Counted from the first letter of the stretch, positions 52,520-62,126 are shown. The stretch is DNA of 64,000 nt from Paenibacillus sp. YN15 (GCF_003285005.1 NZ_QMFA01000029.1:25280-89279), one strand, 5' to 3'. Translations and numbers: made by a program. Notes: generated from the letters alone by a model not told the origin.

Positions 52520-55500
52520 TTACTCCCGCACCGAATCCTTCCAATGCGCGTCAACTGGGGGCAGCTCGTCTCCCCGCGTCAGGTAGATCCGGTCCACACG
52601 GAGCTGGGATTTTCTTGCCAGAATGGAGAAAACATGCTCGCCTGCGGTAAGCTCCAGCTCGGACATGAAGCACCAATAATATATATATGCTGTGTTGTAT
52701 GTGTGGAGATTGCCCTTCCTCGGCTGCTCGTCCAACGGTCTTGCCGCGCCATCCAGCGCCAGATAGCAGGAATCCGACTGGTTGTTGTAATGCCGCAGGA
52801 GCAGCCATACCTTGTACGGGCCCGGGGTGCGGATAACCATCCGGTAGTGCATCCCCGGAGCGGCCTCCGGCTCTTCCCAGAGGATGCCGGGAGGGGCCAC
52901 ATGCATGGCAAGGCCTGTGCGACCGTTGGTCTCCGCTTGCAGATGACTCCAGAACAGCGCCGCCGCACCCGCGGTTCCGGTATCCCCGGCACTTCCCACA
53001 CTCCCAGCGCTCCCCGCAACCCCTGCAACCCCCGCATTCCCCGCGGTCCCCGGAGTGAGATAGGCGTCACCGGAATTTTCCAAGGCATATTCGGCCTCAA
53101 TGGCCACAACACCGCCGGATTCTATAAATTTGCCTGCGCCGAACTCCTTGATCATATCCTTGGGTCCTGTGCTTTTCCAAAGGTCCGCATACCGCGCCGC
53201 TCCCAGCTCAGGCTGTGGAACCTGCGGGCAGGAGGTGAAGGTGGTATCCTTTATTTTGTGGAAGGTATCAGGCACATAGAGCATATTGGAAATCGGGATT
53301 TCCCGGGCTGCTGTCCGATACAGCTCCCGATTTACCTGCCCCAACTCCGCCCAATCCAGCTCCGGAGCTTCCAAGCCGTACTCCGCCTCCGCCGCAGGCC
53401 TCCCTATTCGGCTGCCGGGCGCGGGTCCCAGGCTGCTGTCTTTCCGCGCTCTAGTGTACAGCACCAGCTTGCTGACGGTTACATAATAATCCACCATATA
53501 CAGCGTCAAGGAGTGTGCTCCGGCAGACAAGGGAGGCAGCTGCACCATCAGCTTTTCCCCGTTGTTAAAGACGCTTTCCTTCCATTGGCCCGTCCATTCG
53601 TCGCGGGTTTCCGATTCCACAAGAACCGGCGGATGGCCATCCACTCCAATGCCCAGGCGGACCCTGCCGGTGGAGTTCAAGGTCAGATTCCGGTGAATCT
53701 CCAGAACATGGCTTCCCTCCGACTGGAGGAAAAAGTCATACTCCAGCCGGGGCTGCTCCGCAAGCTCCCCGTCCAGGGAGCGCAGCTCCGGATGCCATGC
53801 CATTACGGCGGCTCCTTCGTACCTGCCGATTCCGGGCACCGTTACCCAGCCTGCCCCGCTGCCGTCGGCAACGGATCTGTCGAAGGCCGCAGCCGGTATG
53901 GAGACAGAGCCATCGGACTCCACATAACTTGCGAAGCCCTCCGGCAGGGCAACCGCCTCCCCGACCCTGACCGGGGCCAAAAATTCCACGCCGTTGCTAT
54001 GGTCATAAACCGCAATAACCGCTTCCTTGCCGGCATGGATTTCAGGGGCCTGAATGGTTACAAGAATCCGTTTCTCCGTTTGAACCGTTCCCTCCGTTTC
54101 GGACAAAACAATCCAATCCGCCTCCGTCTGAAGGGAAAAGGCAATGCTTCCGGCGCCCTGGTTGCCCAGCTCGATCCATTTCTGCCTCCGGCCATAGGGA
54201 GAGAACAGCAGCGCTTCATCATCATTCCAAAGCGCCACACGCAGGCCGCTTCCTTCAATGCGCAGCGCAGGCTTGCGGGCAGGATACATGGCCGTTACCG
54301 GAGGGGGAAAGCTCTCCGGGGTCATGATGCCGTCCCATTTGCCCCCGGCCATAATTTTATTATAGTAGTGGATCATTCGCCGCTTGCCGTCCATCATTCT
54401 GGCGGACAGCTCCGTATACCGGTCGGCGGCCTGCATATTCCCGCGTTCGTAAGAGAGCACGCTGCGGTCCGCATAATAGAACTCATGGTTGATGTAATAG
54501 GAGGCGTGGATTTTCATCAGGAACAGCTGGAAGAAGGCCTCGCGCTCCTCCGGCGGCAAGCTCCTCAGAATAGCGTTCCCCCGCCGGAAAATCTCCTCCA
54601 ACCGCACCAGCCTCCGGCCTGCCTCATCCCCGTAAGCCGTTTGGGAGAAAACCTCCGAGTTCATATGCTCGATCTTCCGCACGTTGGTAGCCTGGGCGAA
54701 GCGCTCATAAAGCTCCGCGGCTTCCGCTCCATGCCGGCCGGAGAAGTTGGTATCGATCCAATGGCGGGTAAACTGGAAGGCATCCTTGGTGATGCCCGTT
54801 TCCTTGCCTGCTTCCCAGCCGTACCGCAGGAAATATTCCATATCCTGCTCCACAGGCTTCAGCCCGCCAATGTTCAGCACCCAAAGCTTGCGGATGCCCG
54901 AGGCATAGGATTTCTTCAGTTCATTTCCCATGTGGGCAAGCGGCATGGAGCTGATAAACAGATAGCTCATGGCCGAGCCCGGATGGGCCCAATAGGAGCA
55001 GTGGAAATACAAGCCGTTGCCACCCTTGCGGCTCCGTTCCGCCTCATTGGGATACCGCCGCATGTGGCCGAAGTTATCGTTGGCCCAAACCAGGGTCATG
55101 TCCTCAGGCAGCTCCAGGCCGTGGTCATACAGCGTCAGCACTTCTTTATAGGGGATAAAGGTTTTCAGCGCTTCGCCGCTTTTCCGTTCTCCCAGCACGT
55201 CCGTCAGAATCTGCCGCTGATCCCGGATGACTTGGCCCAGCAGACGGACCTTGGCGTCCACCTTCTCCTCCTCGGTGAGGGAAGCATCCTCATTGATGGC
55301 CCGGGTCACAAATCCGCTGTCATGAATCCCGCGCATGCCCATGGTGAAGCTGACCTCATAGCGCTGATTGGTTTCCACACTCTCCCGCCAATATTCCTGG
55401 AGGATTTCCCGGTTCCGCCCTTCGATGGAATAATCGTAGACCGCATCCGTATAACCCTTGGCGGCAATCCACGGCTTCCATTCGTTCTGGTTGCTGCGCA

Positions 55501-56200
55501 AGAGCATATCGCAATGGGAGGTGCCCACCACAATGCCCATCTGCTCTGCAAGCCTGCCGTTTTCCGGATTTCCGTTGAAATAGTTCACATGCATAGCCGG
55601 CCAGATGTAATTGGCCTTCAGGCGCAGCAGCAGCTCGAAAATCCGGCGGTACGTATAGGGCCCGATGGTGCCGTCCGGGGTATGCTGCTTGGCCCAGTCA
55701 TCCAGCTCCTCTTCATCATTAATGAAGATGCCGCGGTATTGGAGGGAGGGCCAGTCCGCTTTGCTGAGATTGGCAGGGACATAATAGGCTTCTTTTTTTT
55801 TAACCGGCACATCCGCCCAATAATACCAGGGAGAAACGCCCATATCCTCGCACAAATCATAAATCCCGTAAATAACCCCGCGCCTGTCCGTTCCCACGAT
55901 GTACAGCACGCCGTCCGCCGCTTCCTGCAGAAAAGCCTCCCACCGCCAGGAGCCGTCCTCCTGCTTCAGCTTGTCTGCGGATAATCCTTTGCTGCGGATC
56001 ACCGGCTCCAGCTGCTCTACGGTTCCGATCACGACGCTGCATTGCTCCATATCGGGAGAGAGGACAGCCAAACAGCCGCATACGGAACCGATATCCCGCA
56101 GCAAATTGTCCGCCGCCAGATGAACCGCTTCATTTTCCGAAGGGGATACGTAAATATGGACTGTCTTATGCTTCGCAAATAATTCAAGGGATGGTTGCAT
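52520..56200 (-). CDS. GH115 alpha-glucuronidase
   Basis: A glycoside hydrolase of family 115, which removes 4-O-methyl-glucuronic acid from xylan and xylo-oligosaccharides. It has about 1226 residues and no signal peptide, so it is probably cytoplasmic. An N-terminal GH67-like alpha/beta domain ('VHIYVSPSENEAVHLAADNLLRDIG') precedes the barrel with 'LQYRGIFINDEEEL', 'KANYIWPAMHVNYFNGN', 'VSFTMGMRGIHDSGF' and 'WANDNFGHMRRYPNEAE...HCSYWAHPGSAMSYL'. C-terminal beta domains follow. Within them lies a low-complexity insert of about ten Gly-X-Y triplets (52975-53055). The start is uncertain: ATG 56200 is 13 nt after AAAGGAGG; ATGs at 56233 and 56254 are alternatives. It is divergent from the AraC regulator. 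Confidence 0.92.
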   Translation of the reverse strand: MQPSLELFAKHKTVHIYVSPSENEAVHLAADNLLRDIGSVCGCLAVLSPDMEQCSVVIGTVEQLEPVIRSKGLSADKLKQEDGSWRWEAFLQEAADGVLYIVGTDRRGVIYGIYDLCEDMGVSPWYYWADVPVKKKEAYYVPANLSKADWPSLQYRGIFINDEEELDDWAKQHTPDGTIGPYTYRRIFELLLRLKANYIWPAMHVNYFNGNPENGRLAEQMGIVVGTSHCDMLLRSNQNEWKPWIAAKGYTDAVYDYSIEGRNREILQEYWRESVETNQRYEVSFTMGMRGIHDSGFVTRAINEDASLTEEEKVDAKVRLLGQVIRDQRQILTDVLGERKSGEALKTFIPYKEVLTLYDHGLELPEDMTLVWANDNFGHMRRYPNEAERSRKGGNGLYFHCSYWAHPGSAMSYLFISSMPLAHMGNELKKSYASGIRKLWVLNIGGLKPVEQDMEYFLRYGWEAGKETGITKDAFQFTRHWIDTNFSGRHGAEAAELYERFAQATNVRKIEHMNSEVFSQTAYGDEAGRRLVRLEEIFRRGNAILRSLPPEEREAFFQLFLMKIHASYYINHEFYYADRSVLSYERGNMQAADRYTELSARMMDGKRRMIHYYNKIMAGGKWDGIMTPESFPPPVTAMYPARKPALRIEGSGLRVALWNDDEALLFSPYGRRQKWIELGNQGAGSIAFSLQTEADWIVLSETEGTVQTEKRILVTIQAPEIHAGKEAVIAVYDHSNGVEFLAPVRVGEAVALPEGFASYVESDGSVSIPAAAFDRSVADGSGAGWVTVPGIGRYEGAAVMAWHPELRSLDGELAEQPRLEYDFFLQSEGSHVLEIHRNLTLNSTGRVRLGIGVDGHPPVLVESETRDEWTGQWKESVFNNGEKLMVQLPPLSAGAHSLTLYMVDYYVTVSKLVLYTRARKDSSLGPAPGSRIGRPAAEAEYGLEAPELDWAELGQVNRELYRTAAREIPISNMLYVPDTFHKIKDTTFTSCPQVPQPELGAARYADLWKSTGPKDMIKEFGAGKFIESGGVVAIEAEYALENSGDAYLTPGTAGNAGVAGVAGSAGSVGSAGDTGTAGAAALFWSHLQAETNGRTGLAMHVAPPGILWEEPEAAPGMHYRMVIRTPGPYKVWLLLRHYNNQSDSCYLALDGAARPLDEQPRKGNLHTYNTAYIYYWCFMSELELTAGEHVFSILARKSQLRVDRIYLTRGDELPPVDAHWKDSVRE

Positions 56201-56277
56201 CTCGTCAAATCTGCCTCCTTTGAAGGGGTTCATATCCTCCACTATAGCCGACATCTGGACAATAATCTTTTAAAATA

Positions 56278-56305
56278 TTGCCGTTTTGGGTTTTTGTTGT
56301 ATTAT
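56278..56305 (+). promoter_or_regulatory. Promoter of the AraC regulator
   Basis: TTGCCG (56278-56283), a 16-bp spacer and TATTAT (56300-56305), 35 bp before the start codon, in the divergent region shared with the GH115 gene. Confidence 0.5.
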
Positions 56306-56339
56306 ATTGCTATAACCGTAAGCAAGGAGAAGGTGCAGA

Positions 56340-57155
56340 ATGAACAGCCCCGACTTGTTCCGCACAGACCCGTTTTTTTATATGGAATACACCAAGCATG
56401 ATGCTCATCACCGGATGCCGGATTTTCATTACCACAACACATATGAGTTATATATTCTGGAAGAGGGCTGCCATCATATGCTGGTCAATGATTCCATCTA
56501 CGATGTCACCCGGCATGATGTGGCCTTGTTCAAGCCCCATGTGCTGCACAAAAGCCGCAGCAATCAGGCCTGTGCCAGAACCTGCGTTTATTTCACGGAC
56601 CGGTTCCTGCGCCTCTATTTTACCGAACGCGCGGCCAAGGCGCTTCTGTCCTGCTTTGACCGGGAGGTCATTTCGCTGAACAAGGAGTCCTTCCCGCGGG
56701 TAAAAAAGCTGCTGCTCCTGCTGGAGAAGGAAAACGCCGTGGACCCGGATAACCGGATTTTTGTCCATCTGGCGGAGATTCTCCATATTCTGAATGAAAA
56801 CAAAAGCGTGCCGAGATTGGAGCAGCCTCCGCTGGCCCATGCCAAGTTCGCACCCATTCTGTCCTATCTTCACCAGAACTACAATAAAATTACCCATATC
56901 CAGGAAATCGCCGACCATTTTTATATGTCCAAATATTATTTGTGCCGCATCTTTAAGGAAGCCACAGGGGTGACGCTGACCCATTATATCACCAACATCA
57001 AAATCCAGAACGCCTGCCAGATGCTGGCGAACACGGATCTGTCCATTCTGGACATCGGGAACGCCTGCGGCTTCAATTCCTCCATGTACTTTTGCAAAAT
57101 CTTCAAGGAAGCCTTGTCCGTCACCCCCAGCGAGTTCAGGAGGAATGCGCGGTGA
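56340..57155 (+). CDS. AraC-family regulator with cupin sensor
   Basis: A 271-residue regulator. The cupin half contains 'HRMPDFHYHNTYELYILEEGCHHMLVND' and 'DVALFKPHVLHKS'. The C-terminal AraC DNA-binding domain has two helix-turn-helices ('THIQEIADHFYMSKYYLCRIFKEATG' and 'LSILDIGNACGFNSSMYFCKIFKEALSVTPSEFRR'). RBS AAGGAGAAGG precedes the ATG. It is divergent from the GH115 gene and upstream of the YesM/YesN pair; the likeliest target is GH115, with a uronic-acid-bearing sugar as effector (inferred). The stop codon lies just before the first repeat of the following regulatory region. Confidence 0.9.
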   Translation: MNSPDLFRTDPFFYMEYTKHDAHHRMPDFHYHNTYELYILEEGCHHMLVNDSIYDVTRHDVALFKPHVLHKSRSNQACARTCVYFTDRFLRLYFTERAAKALLSCFDREVISLNKESFPRVKKLLLLLEKENAVDPDNRIFVHLAEILHILNENKSVPRLEQPPLAHAKFAPILSYLHQNYNKITHIQEIADHFYMSKYYLCRIFKEATGVTLTHYITNIKIQNACQMLANTDLSILDIGNACGFNSSMYFCKIFKEALSVTPSEFRRNAR

Positions 57156-57162
57156 GGAAACC

Positions 57163-57226
57163 CGGTTATTTTCACCCAAAAACCCGGTTAATTTCATGTT
57201 CAATTTCATCGTTCCGCTGTTATGAT
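57163..57226 (+). promoter_or_regulatory. Direct-repeat activator site and promoter of the second yesM/yesN pair
   Basis: CGGTTATTTTCA (57163-57174) and CGGTTAATTTCAT (57185-57197) form a direct repeat with a 22-bp period. The -10-like TATGAT (57221-57226) starts 24 bp after the second copy ends. The same two words, with identical spacing and distance to the -10, occur at 60606-60669. Confidence 0.7.
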
Positions 57227-57237
57227 GGAATGACAGG

Positions 57238-57266
57238 CAGCCCGCAGATTGAAGTGTCCCGGGCTG
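57238..57266 (+). other. Leader hairpin of the yesM/yesN transcript
   Basis: CAGCCCG (57238-57244) pairs with CGGGCTG (57260-57266), followed by TTTGATGTTT and the AAAGGAGG ribosome site. It would fall at the very 5' end of the transcript, or act as the terminator of the AraC gene; its T run is weak. Confidence 0.4.
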
Positions 57267-57285
57267 TTTGATGTTTAAAGGAGGA

Positions 57286-59043
57286 ATGGGTATCATCCGG
57301 AAGCTGAAAATCAAATACCAGCTGATGATTATTCTGCTTGTCCTTCTCAGCATCGTCTGCTCTATTTTCCTGTTGGCGCTGCAAGTCTCTTTTCTCATTT
57401 ATGACAAGCAGCTGTACCAGCAGCTGGAGCGGTCGCTTAATCTGTCGGTCTCCGATATTCAGAACGAAATGGATAATATGGAGAAGCTTTCCCTGACCGT
57501 CGCCTTGGATTACCGTATCCAGGAGCAGCTTCAACTGATCCAGAAAACCTCCGGCACCTACGAGAACGTCAAGGAATTGGAGGAGTTCCGCAATACGATG
57601 ATGGTCTATCTGCTGTCCGAAAAGTATCTCTCTTCTATTCGGTTTGTAGGCCATGGAGGGTATGAATTTGCGGCCGGCCAGGACAACATTCTGTTGGATG
57701 ACAGGCTGAAGCGGGAGGCGCTGGAGAGGGCGGCTCTGGAGAAGGGAGGGATGGCGTATGTGGAGCCTTCGGAGCATTCCCCCTATGTGCTGGGGGCAAG
57801 AGAGGTGCTGTCCATTCGCAACACCAGCCTGGAGGATCTGGGCACACTGCTTCTTCAACTGAACCTGGCCCCGTTGGTGGAAAAGCATTTTGGCGAGGTG
57901 GATGACCGCTCCAATCTGTACATTCTCTCAGACGGAAGGCTGCTTTATTCCTGGGGGAATGACCGGCGTTTGACGGAAGCGGACCTGGCTTTTCCCGACA
58001 AACAGGGCTACCGGATCGCCAAGGCCGGGGGCTGGAGATACTTTGTGGCCTATACCACCTCCGATGCCACAGGGTGGACCTATACTACGGTGCTTCCCTA
58101 CGATTATATTTTCAGCAAAAAAATCCAGCTGCGCAATGTGCTGTTCCTGGTTTTTGCCGTCCTGTTCGTCTCCGCCATCTACACCAGCTACCGCTTCGCC
58201 CATACCATTACCAAGCCTATCGAGGCCCTGGCCTCCTCCATGAGGATCGCCGAAAGCGGCGATTTCCAGCAGCTGAGTCCCGCCGCGGAGAAACAGATGC
58301 GCACTGACGAAGTGGGGTACCTCCAGCGCCGGTTTACGGTGATGATCCAGCGGATTCAGTATCTCATCCGGGAAAACTACGAGAAGCAGCTGGCGTTGAA
58401 GGATACGGAATACAAGGCTTTGCAGGCCCAAATCAATCCCCATTTTCTCTATAACACCCTAAGCTCCATCAACTGGATGGCCCGGAGGAATGACCAGACG
58501 GACATTTCCAAAATGGTGGAGGCCCTGTCCCGGCTCCTGCGCATCTCTATCAGCGAGAAGGCATCGGTGATATCTCTGGGGGAAGAAGCTGACATTCTCC
58601 GGGATTATATGCATATCCAGCAAATCCGGTATACGGACCGTCTGGCCTTCCGGATTATGATCCCGGCCGGATACGATAATTGCCCTATTCCCAAGCTGAC
58701 CCTTCAGCCCATTGTGGAGAATGCCATCAAGCACGGGGTGGAGATGATGCTGGAGCCATGTTGCATCACCGTTCAGGCGATGGAGGAGGAGAATGCTCTT
58801 TGCATCGTCATCACGGACAACGGGCCGGGAATGGATGAAGAGACGGTCCGGCGGCTCAACCGCTTTGAATACAAATCCCAGGGAACGGGCATTGGACTGA
58901 AGAATATCCATGAGCGCCTGCAGCTGCTGTTCGGGGCTGACTACGGAATTCATTGCGACAGCAGTCCGGGAGGCGGCACCGCCGTAACCGTTAGACTTCC
59001 GAAGGAGGGATTGACCCATGCTGAAGGCATTATTGGTGGATGA
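57286..59043 (+). CDS. YesM-type sensor histidine kinase
   Basis: A membrane kinase of about 585 residues. The first helix is 'QLMIILLVLLSIVCSIFLLALQVSFLIY', then an extracytoplasmic sensor of ~240 residues, second helix 'VLFLVFAVLFVSAIYTSYRF', and HAMP ('ITKPIEALASSMRIAESGDF'). The LytS-type His motif 'LQAQINPHFLYNTLSSINWMARR' and HATPase ('LQPIVENAIKHGVEMM', 'ITDNGPGMDEETV', 'GTGIGLKNIHERLQLLFG') complete it. The start is uncertain: AAAGGAGG directly abuts ATG 57286, while ATG 57271 lacks a site. It overlaps yesN by 26 bp. It should sense an extracellular glucuronoxylan fragment or similar sugar, inferred from the locus. Confidence 0.9.
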   Translation: MGIIRKLKIKYQLMIILLVLLSIVCSIFLLALQVSFLIYDKQLYQQLERSLNLSVSDIQNEMDNMEKLSLTVALDYRIQEQLQLIQKTSGTYENVKELEEFRNTMMVYLLSEKYLSSIRFVGHGGYEFAAGQDNILLDDRLKREALERAALEKGGMAYVEPSEHSPYVLGAREVLSIRNTSLEDLGTLLLQLNLAPLVEKHFGEVDDRSNLYILSDGRLLYSWGNDRRLTEADLAFPDKQGYRIAKAGGWRYFVAYTTSDATGWTYTTVLPYDYIFSKKIQLRNVLFLVFAVLFVSAIYTSYRFAHTITKPIEALASSMRIAESGDFQQLSPAAEKQMRTDEVGYLQRRFTVMIQRIQYLIRENYEKQLALKDTEYKALQAQINPHFLYNTLSSINWMARRNDQTDISKMVEALSRLLRISISEKASVISLGEEADILRDYMHIQQIRYTDRLAFRIMIPAGYDNCPIPKLTLQPIVENAIKHGVEMMLEPCCITVQAMEEENALCIVITDNGPGMDEETVRRLNRFEYKSQGTGIGLKNIHERLQLLFGADYGIHCDSSPGGGTAVTVRLPKEGLTHAEGIIGG

Positions 59044-60589
59044 TGAGCAGCTCGCCCGGGACAGTATTTCGCGGCTGGTGAACTGGGCCGGGCTGGGCCT
59101 GGAATTTCTGGGAGCGGCCAAAAACGGCATTGAAGCGCTGGAGCTCATCCGGCTGCACCGCCCCCACATTGTGCTCACGGATATCAAAATGCCGGTAATG
59201 AGCGGTTTGGAGCTGATCCGCAGAGCGAGAGAGCTGTGTCCCGATACGGTGTTTATCGTACTGTCGGGGTACGGGGAATACGATTATACCAGCGAAGCCA
59301 TGCAATACGGAGTCCGCAGCTATCTATTGAAACCCAGCAATGAGGAGAAAATTACCGAGGTGCTGCTGGAGGCCATAGCGGAGGTCGGAAACAGAGAGCG
59401 GGACAGGCGGTTTGTGGCCCGGCTTCAGCATAACCTGGAGAAGGTGCTGCCCCATGTGAAGGAGCAGTTCCTCCGGGATATTGCCTTAACCGGCGTGTAC
59501 AATAAGCAGGATTGCGATTATTTTATGGAGCTGTTCGGAATCACCGATCAGACCTTTCAGCTGATTTTGTTCAAGTATGAGAAGGAAGCGGATTATATCG
59601 AGAAGTTTGCCCTGAAAAATATTGCGGAGGACGTGTTCACCCCGGAGCGGGTTTTTCTGGACACCATTATCGAGGACAGTATTCTGGTGCTGGCCGCCGC
59701 CATGGAACAGGAGGAAATGAACGGCCTGCTGAGCCGGATCAACTCCGTATACAAGCAGTATTACCGCATTGAGCTGTTTGTTGCCGTCAGCGACAGAGGC
59801 GGTTTTTCGGGTATCCGCGGCATGTACAAGCAGGCCAGGGAAATTCTGAACTACCGGTTTTATTTTACTGAAGGCTGCATTCTGACCTATGGCGATGTAG
59901 TGGTCCGGGACCGGCAGAAGACTGCGCCGGACATACCGCTCTTGACGGAGGAACTGGCCTCCCACGTGAAAGCCGGGAACAAGGAATTGGCTATGCAACG
60001 TTTGGAGGAGCTGTTCGCCCAACTGGAAGGGGCCGGATTGGAACGCAATCAGATGAAGGCGTACTGCATGGAGCTGTATCTGGCGCTGGTCAGACAGGGG
60101 AGCGACCAGGATGTAAGCGACTATCTGCCGGGTGTGGTCCGGTTTCAGGAATTCACCCATGCCGCCCAGGCATTGGAGTGTCTCCGGCAGACGGTGCAGG
60201 ACATTGCCGGCCGCAATTACGAGGCCACCGCCAGCAAGCAGGTCTCTTTAGTTGAACGGGCCAAGCAGATTGTCGGGGAGCAGTTGGGCAACCCGGAGCT
60301 GTCTCTGCAGTGGATTTCCCGGGAGGTCCTGTATGTGAATGAGGATTATTTGGGGAAGCTGTTTTCCAGGGAAAGCGGCGTCCGGTTTTCCCAATATGTG
60401 CTCAAGCGGCGGATGGAGCTGGCTATGGAGCTGCTGCGGACGAGAGCGGATCTGAAGGTTTACGATATTTCCAGGATATCGGGCTTTCCGGAGGATGCCC
60501 AGTATTTCAGCAAGGTATTCAAGAAGCATACGGGCATGACTCCCACCGAATATATGAAGGCCGGTCTGAAGGAATTGCCGGAGGCATGA
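59018..60589 (+). CDS. YesN-type response regulator (receiver plus AraC HTH)
   Basis: A 523-residue regulator partnered with the overlapping YesM. The receiver has VDDE at 8-10, Asp55 in IVLTDIKMPVM and Lys in SYLLKPS. A ~280-residue linker precedes the AraC domain ('LSLQWISREVLYVNEDYLGKLFSRESG' and 'LKVYDISRISGFPEDAQYFSKVFKKHTGMTPTEYMK'). RBS GAAGGAGGG within the kinase 3' end. The paired direct repeats before this operon and before the importer that follows are the best candidate binding sites, implying autoactivation plus importer activation. Confidence 0.93.
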   Translation: MLKALLVDDEQLARDSISRLVNWAGLGLEFLGAAKNGIEALELIRLHRPHIVLTDIKMPVMSGLELIRRARELCPDTVFIVLSGYGEYDYTSEAMQYGVRSYLLKPSNEEKITEVLLEAIAEVGNRERDRRFVARLQHNLEKVLPHVKEQFLRDIALTGVYNKQDCDYFMELFGITDQTFQLILFKYEKEADYIEKFALKNIAEDVFTPERVFLDTIIEDSILVLAAAMEQEEMNGLLSRINSVYKQYYRIELFVAVSDRGGFSGIRGMYKQAREILNYRFYFTEGCILTYGDVVVRDRQKTAPDIPLLTEELASHVKAGNKELAMQRLEELFAQLEGAGLERNQMKAYCMELYLALVRQGSDQDVSDYLPGVVRFQEFTHAAQALECLRQTVQDIAGRNYEATASKQVSLVERAKQIVGEQLGNPELSLQWISREVLYVNEDYLGKLFSRESGVRFSQYVLKRRMELAMELLRTRADLKVYDISRISGFPEDAQYFSKVFKKHTGMTPTEYMKAGLKELPEA

Positions 60590-60605
60590 TGCGTCCGGCA
60601 AAGAT

Positions 60606-60669
60606 CGGTTATTTTCAGACAGGAGGTCGGTTAATTTCATTCTCAAGAGCCGTCCCCGGTTGGTAAGAT
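60606..60669 (+). promoter_or_regulatory. Direct-repeat activator site and promoter of the importer operon
   Basis: CGGTTATTTTCA (60606-60617) and CGGTTAATTTCAT (60628-60640) form a direct repeat of 22-bp period. The -10-like TAAGAT (60664-60669) starts 24 bp after the second copy ends. This is the same arrangement as at 57163-57226. Confidence 0.7.
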
Positions 60670-60767
60670 AAAGACAAGGAAGGCGCTTCGAACCTTTCCG
60701 GGCCCGAATGGTTGGATACGCTTACTCCGTCATAAAGAAACCTTAATCCCAAGGGGAGGTTCCAGAT

Positions 60768-62102
60768 ATGAAAAAGAAGCTTTGTACGGTTGCACTGGCG
60801 GCAGCCGCCGCCGCTTTGGCGGTAACGGGCTGTTCGGGTGGGAACAGCGCAGGCAGCTCCGCTTCACCGAAGGAAACCCAAGGAGCTGCCTCAAGCGCTC
60901 CCAAGCCGGCCAATTTGCGGGTATACTGGTGGGGCTCCCAGGTCAGGCATGATGCTACAATGAAGGTGCTGGACCTGTATAAGGGCAAGAATGCCCATAT
61001 TACCTTTGAGCCGGAGTACCAGGGCTTTGACGGCTACTACCAAAAGCTGACCCTGCAAGCGGCCTCCAACAATATGCCTGACGTGATGCAGTTCTATGTC
61101 GGGGCGGGAGACACGGACCAGTTCATGACCAAAAATCTGGTGGCTCCTCTGGATGATTTGATGGCCGGCAAGGTGCTGGATTTAAGCGATGTCAGTGAAA
61201 GCATCGTATCCACCGGCAAGCTGAACGGAAAGCTGTACGGCGTCCCCCTGGGTGTCAACGCCAAAGCCATGGTGGTGGACCCGGCAGCGTATGCCAAGGC
61301 CGGACTGACGGTTCCCGAGAACGGCTACAGCAGCTGGGAAGCGCTGGCCGCTGATCTGGAAAAGCTCAAGGCCGTCACCGGCGCATACGGTGCGGATGAG
61401 CTGATGGACGTCAATTTCATGATGCCCTACTATATGCGCCAGATCGGGCAGGTCCAGTATGCGGCTGGAACGGGCATCGGATTTGACCAAAAGGCGTATG
61501 TGGATTATTACACCATGAAGAAAAAATTCATGGAGAATAAATCCATGGTGCCTCTGGATGTGGCCCTGACCATCAAGTCCCCCGAAGAGACCATGCTGGT
61601 CAAGGGGCAGTCTGCCGTAACAACTATCTACACCAACCAGTATCCCGGTATTGTCAAAGCGGCAGGCAGAGAGCTGAAGCTGATTCCCCTGCCGGGTCCC
61701 AATGCAGCTAAGGCCATGGATTTGCGTCCGGGCAACCACTTTGTCATTGCCGAGAATTCCAAGAACAAGGAAGAGGCGGCCAAATTCATCAGCTTCTTCA
61801 TCAATGATGTGGAGTCCAACAAAATTCTCAACGCCGAACGCGGCATGCCCATTGCCGCCAAGGTCCGGGATGCATTGAAATCCGGCTTCTCCGCCGAGCA
61901 GAAAACAGTGGCCGATTATATCGACAAGGTGGCGTCCAACAGCAGTCCCATGGACCCGCCCGCACCCGCCGGTTCGGCAGAAATCGAGAAGCTGATGAAG
62001 GATCTGGAGCAGCAAATCCTGTTTGGCAAAATTACGCCGGAAAAAGCCTATGAGCAGCTGAAGAAGGACGCGGCAGCCATCGTAGCCAAAAACAAAAGCT
62101 GA
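60768..62102 (+). CDS. Extracellular sugar-binding lipoprotein
   Basis: A solute-binding protein of 444 residues, the CUT1 class (SBP family 1). Signal with lipobox AVTGC|SGG, Ser-rich linker, then 'LRVYWWGSQVRHDATMKVLDLYKGKNAHITFEPEYQGFDGYYQKLTLQAASNNMPDV' as in multiple-sugar-binding proteins. 'GKLYGVPLGVNAKAMVVDPAAYAKAGL' and 'FISFFINDVESNKILNAERGMPIAAKVR' follow. It would deliver an oligosaccharide, plausibly an aldouronic acid released from glucuronoxylan, to the next two permeases. RBS AAGGGGAGG lies 9 nt upstream. Confidence 0.92.
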   Translation: MKKKLCTVALAAAAAALAVTGCSGGNSAGSSASPKETQGAASSAPKPANLRVYWWGSQVRHDATMKVLDLYKGKNAHITFEPEYQGFDGYYQKLTLQAASNNMPDVMQFYVGAGDTDQFMTKNLVAPLDDLMAGKVLDLSDVSESIVSTGKLNGKLYGVPLGVNAKAMVVDPAAYAKAGLTVPENGYSSWEALAADLEKLKAVTGAYGADELMDVNFMMPYYMRQIGQVQYAAGTGIGFDQKAYVDYYTMKKKFMENKSMVPLDVALTIKSPEETMLVKGQSAVTTIYTNQYPGIVKAAGRELKLIPLPGPNAAKAMDLRPGNHFVIAENSKNKEEAAKFISFFINDVESNKILNAERGMPIAAKVRDALKSGFSAEQKTVADYIDKVASNSSPMDPPAPAGSAEIEKLMKDLEQQILFGKITPEKAYEQLKKDAAAIVAKNKS

Positions 62103-62126
62103 TTTGCGGATAGGGCGGTGAGTGGA

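Noticed and set aside
52484..55984. 1166-codon plus-strand frame opposite the GH115 gene
   Set aside because: It is an antisense shadow caused by high third-position GC. No family motifs are present, and the GH115 frame explains the region.
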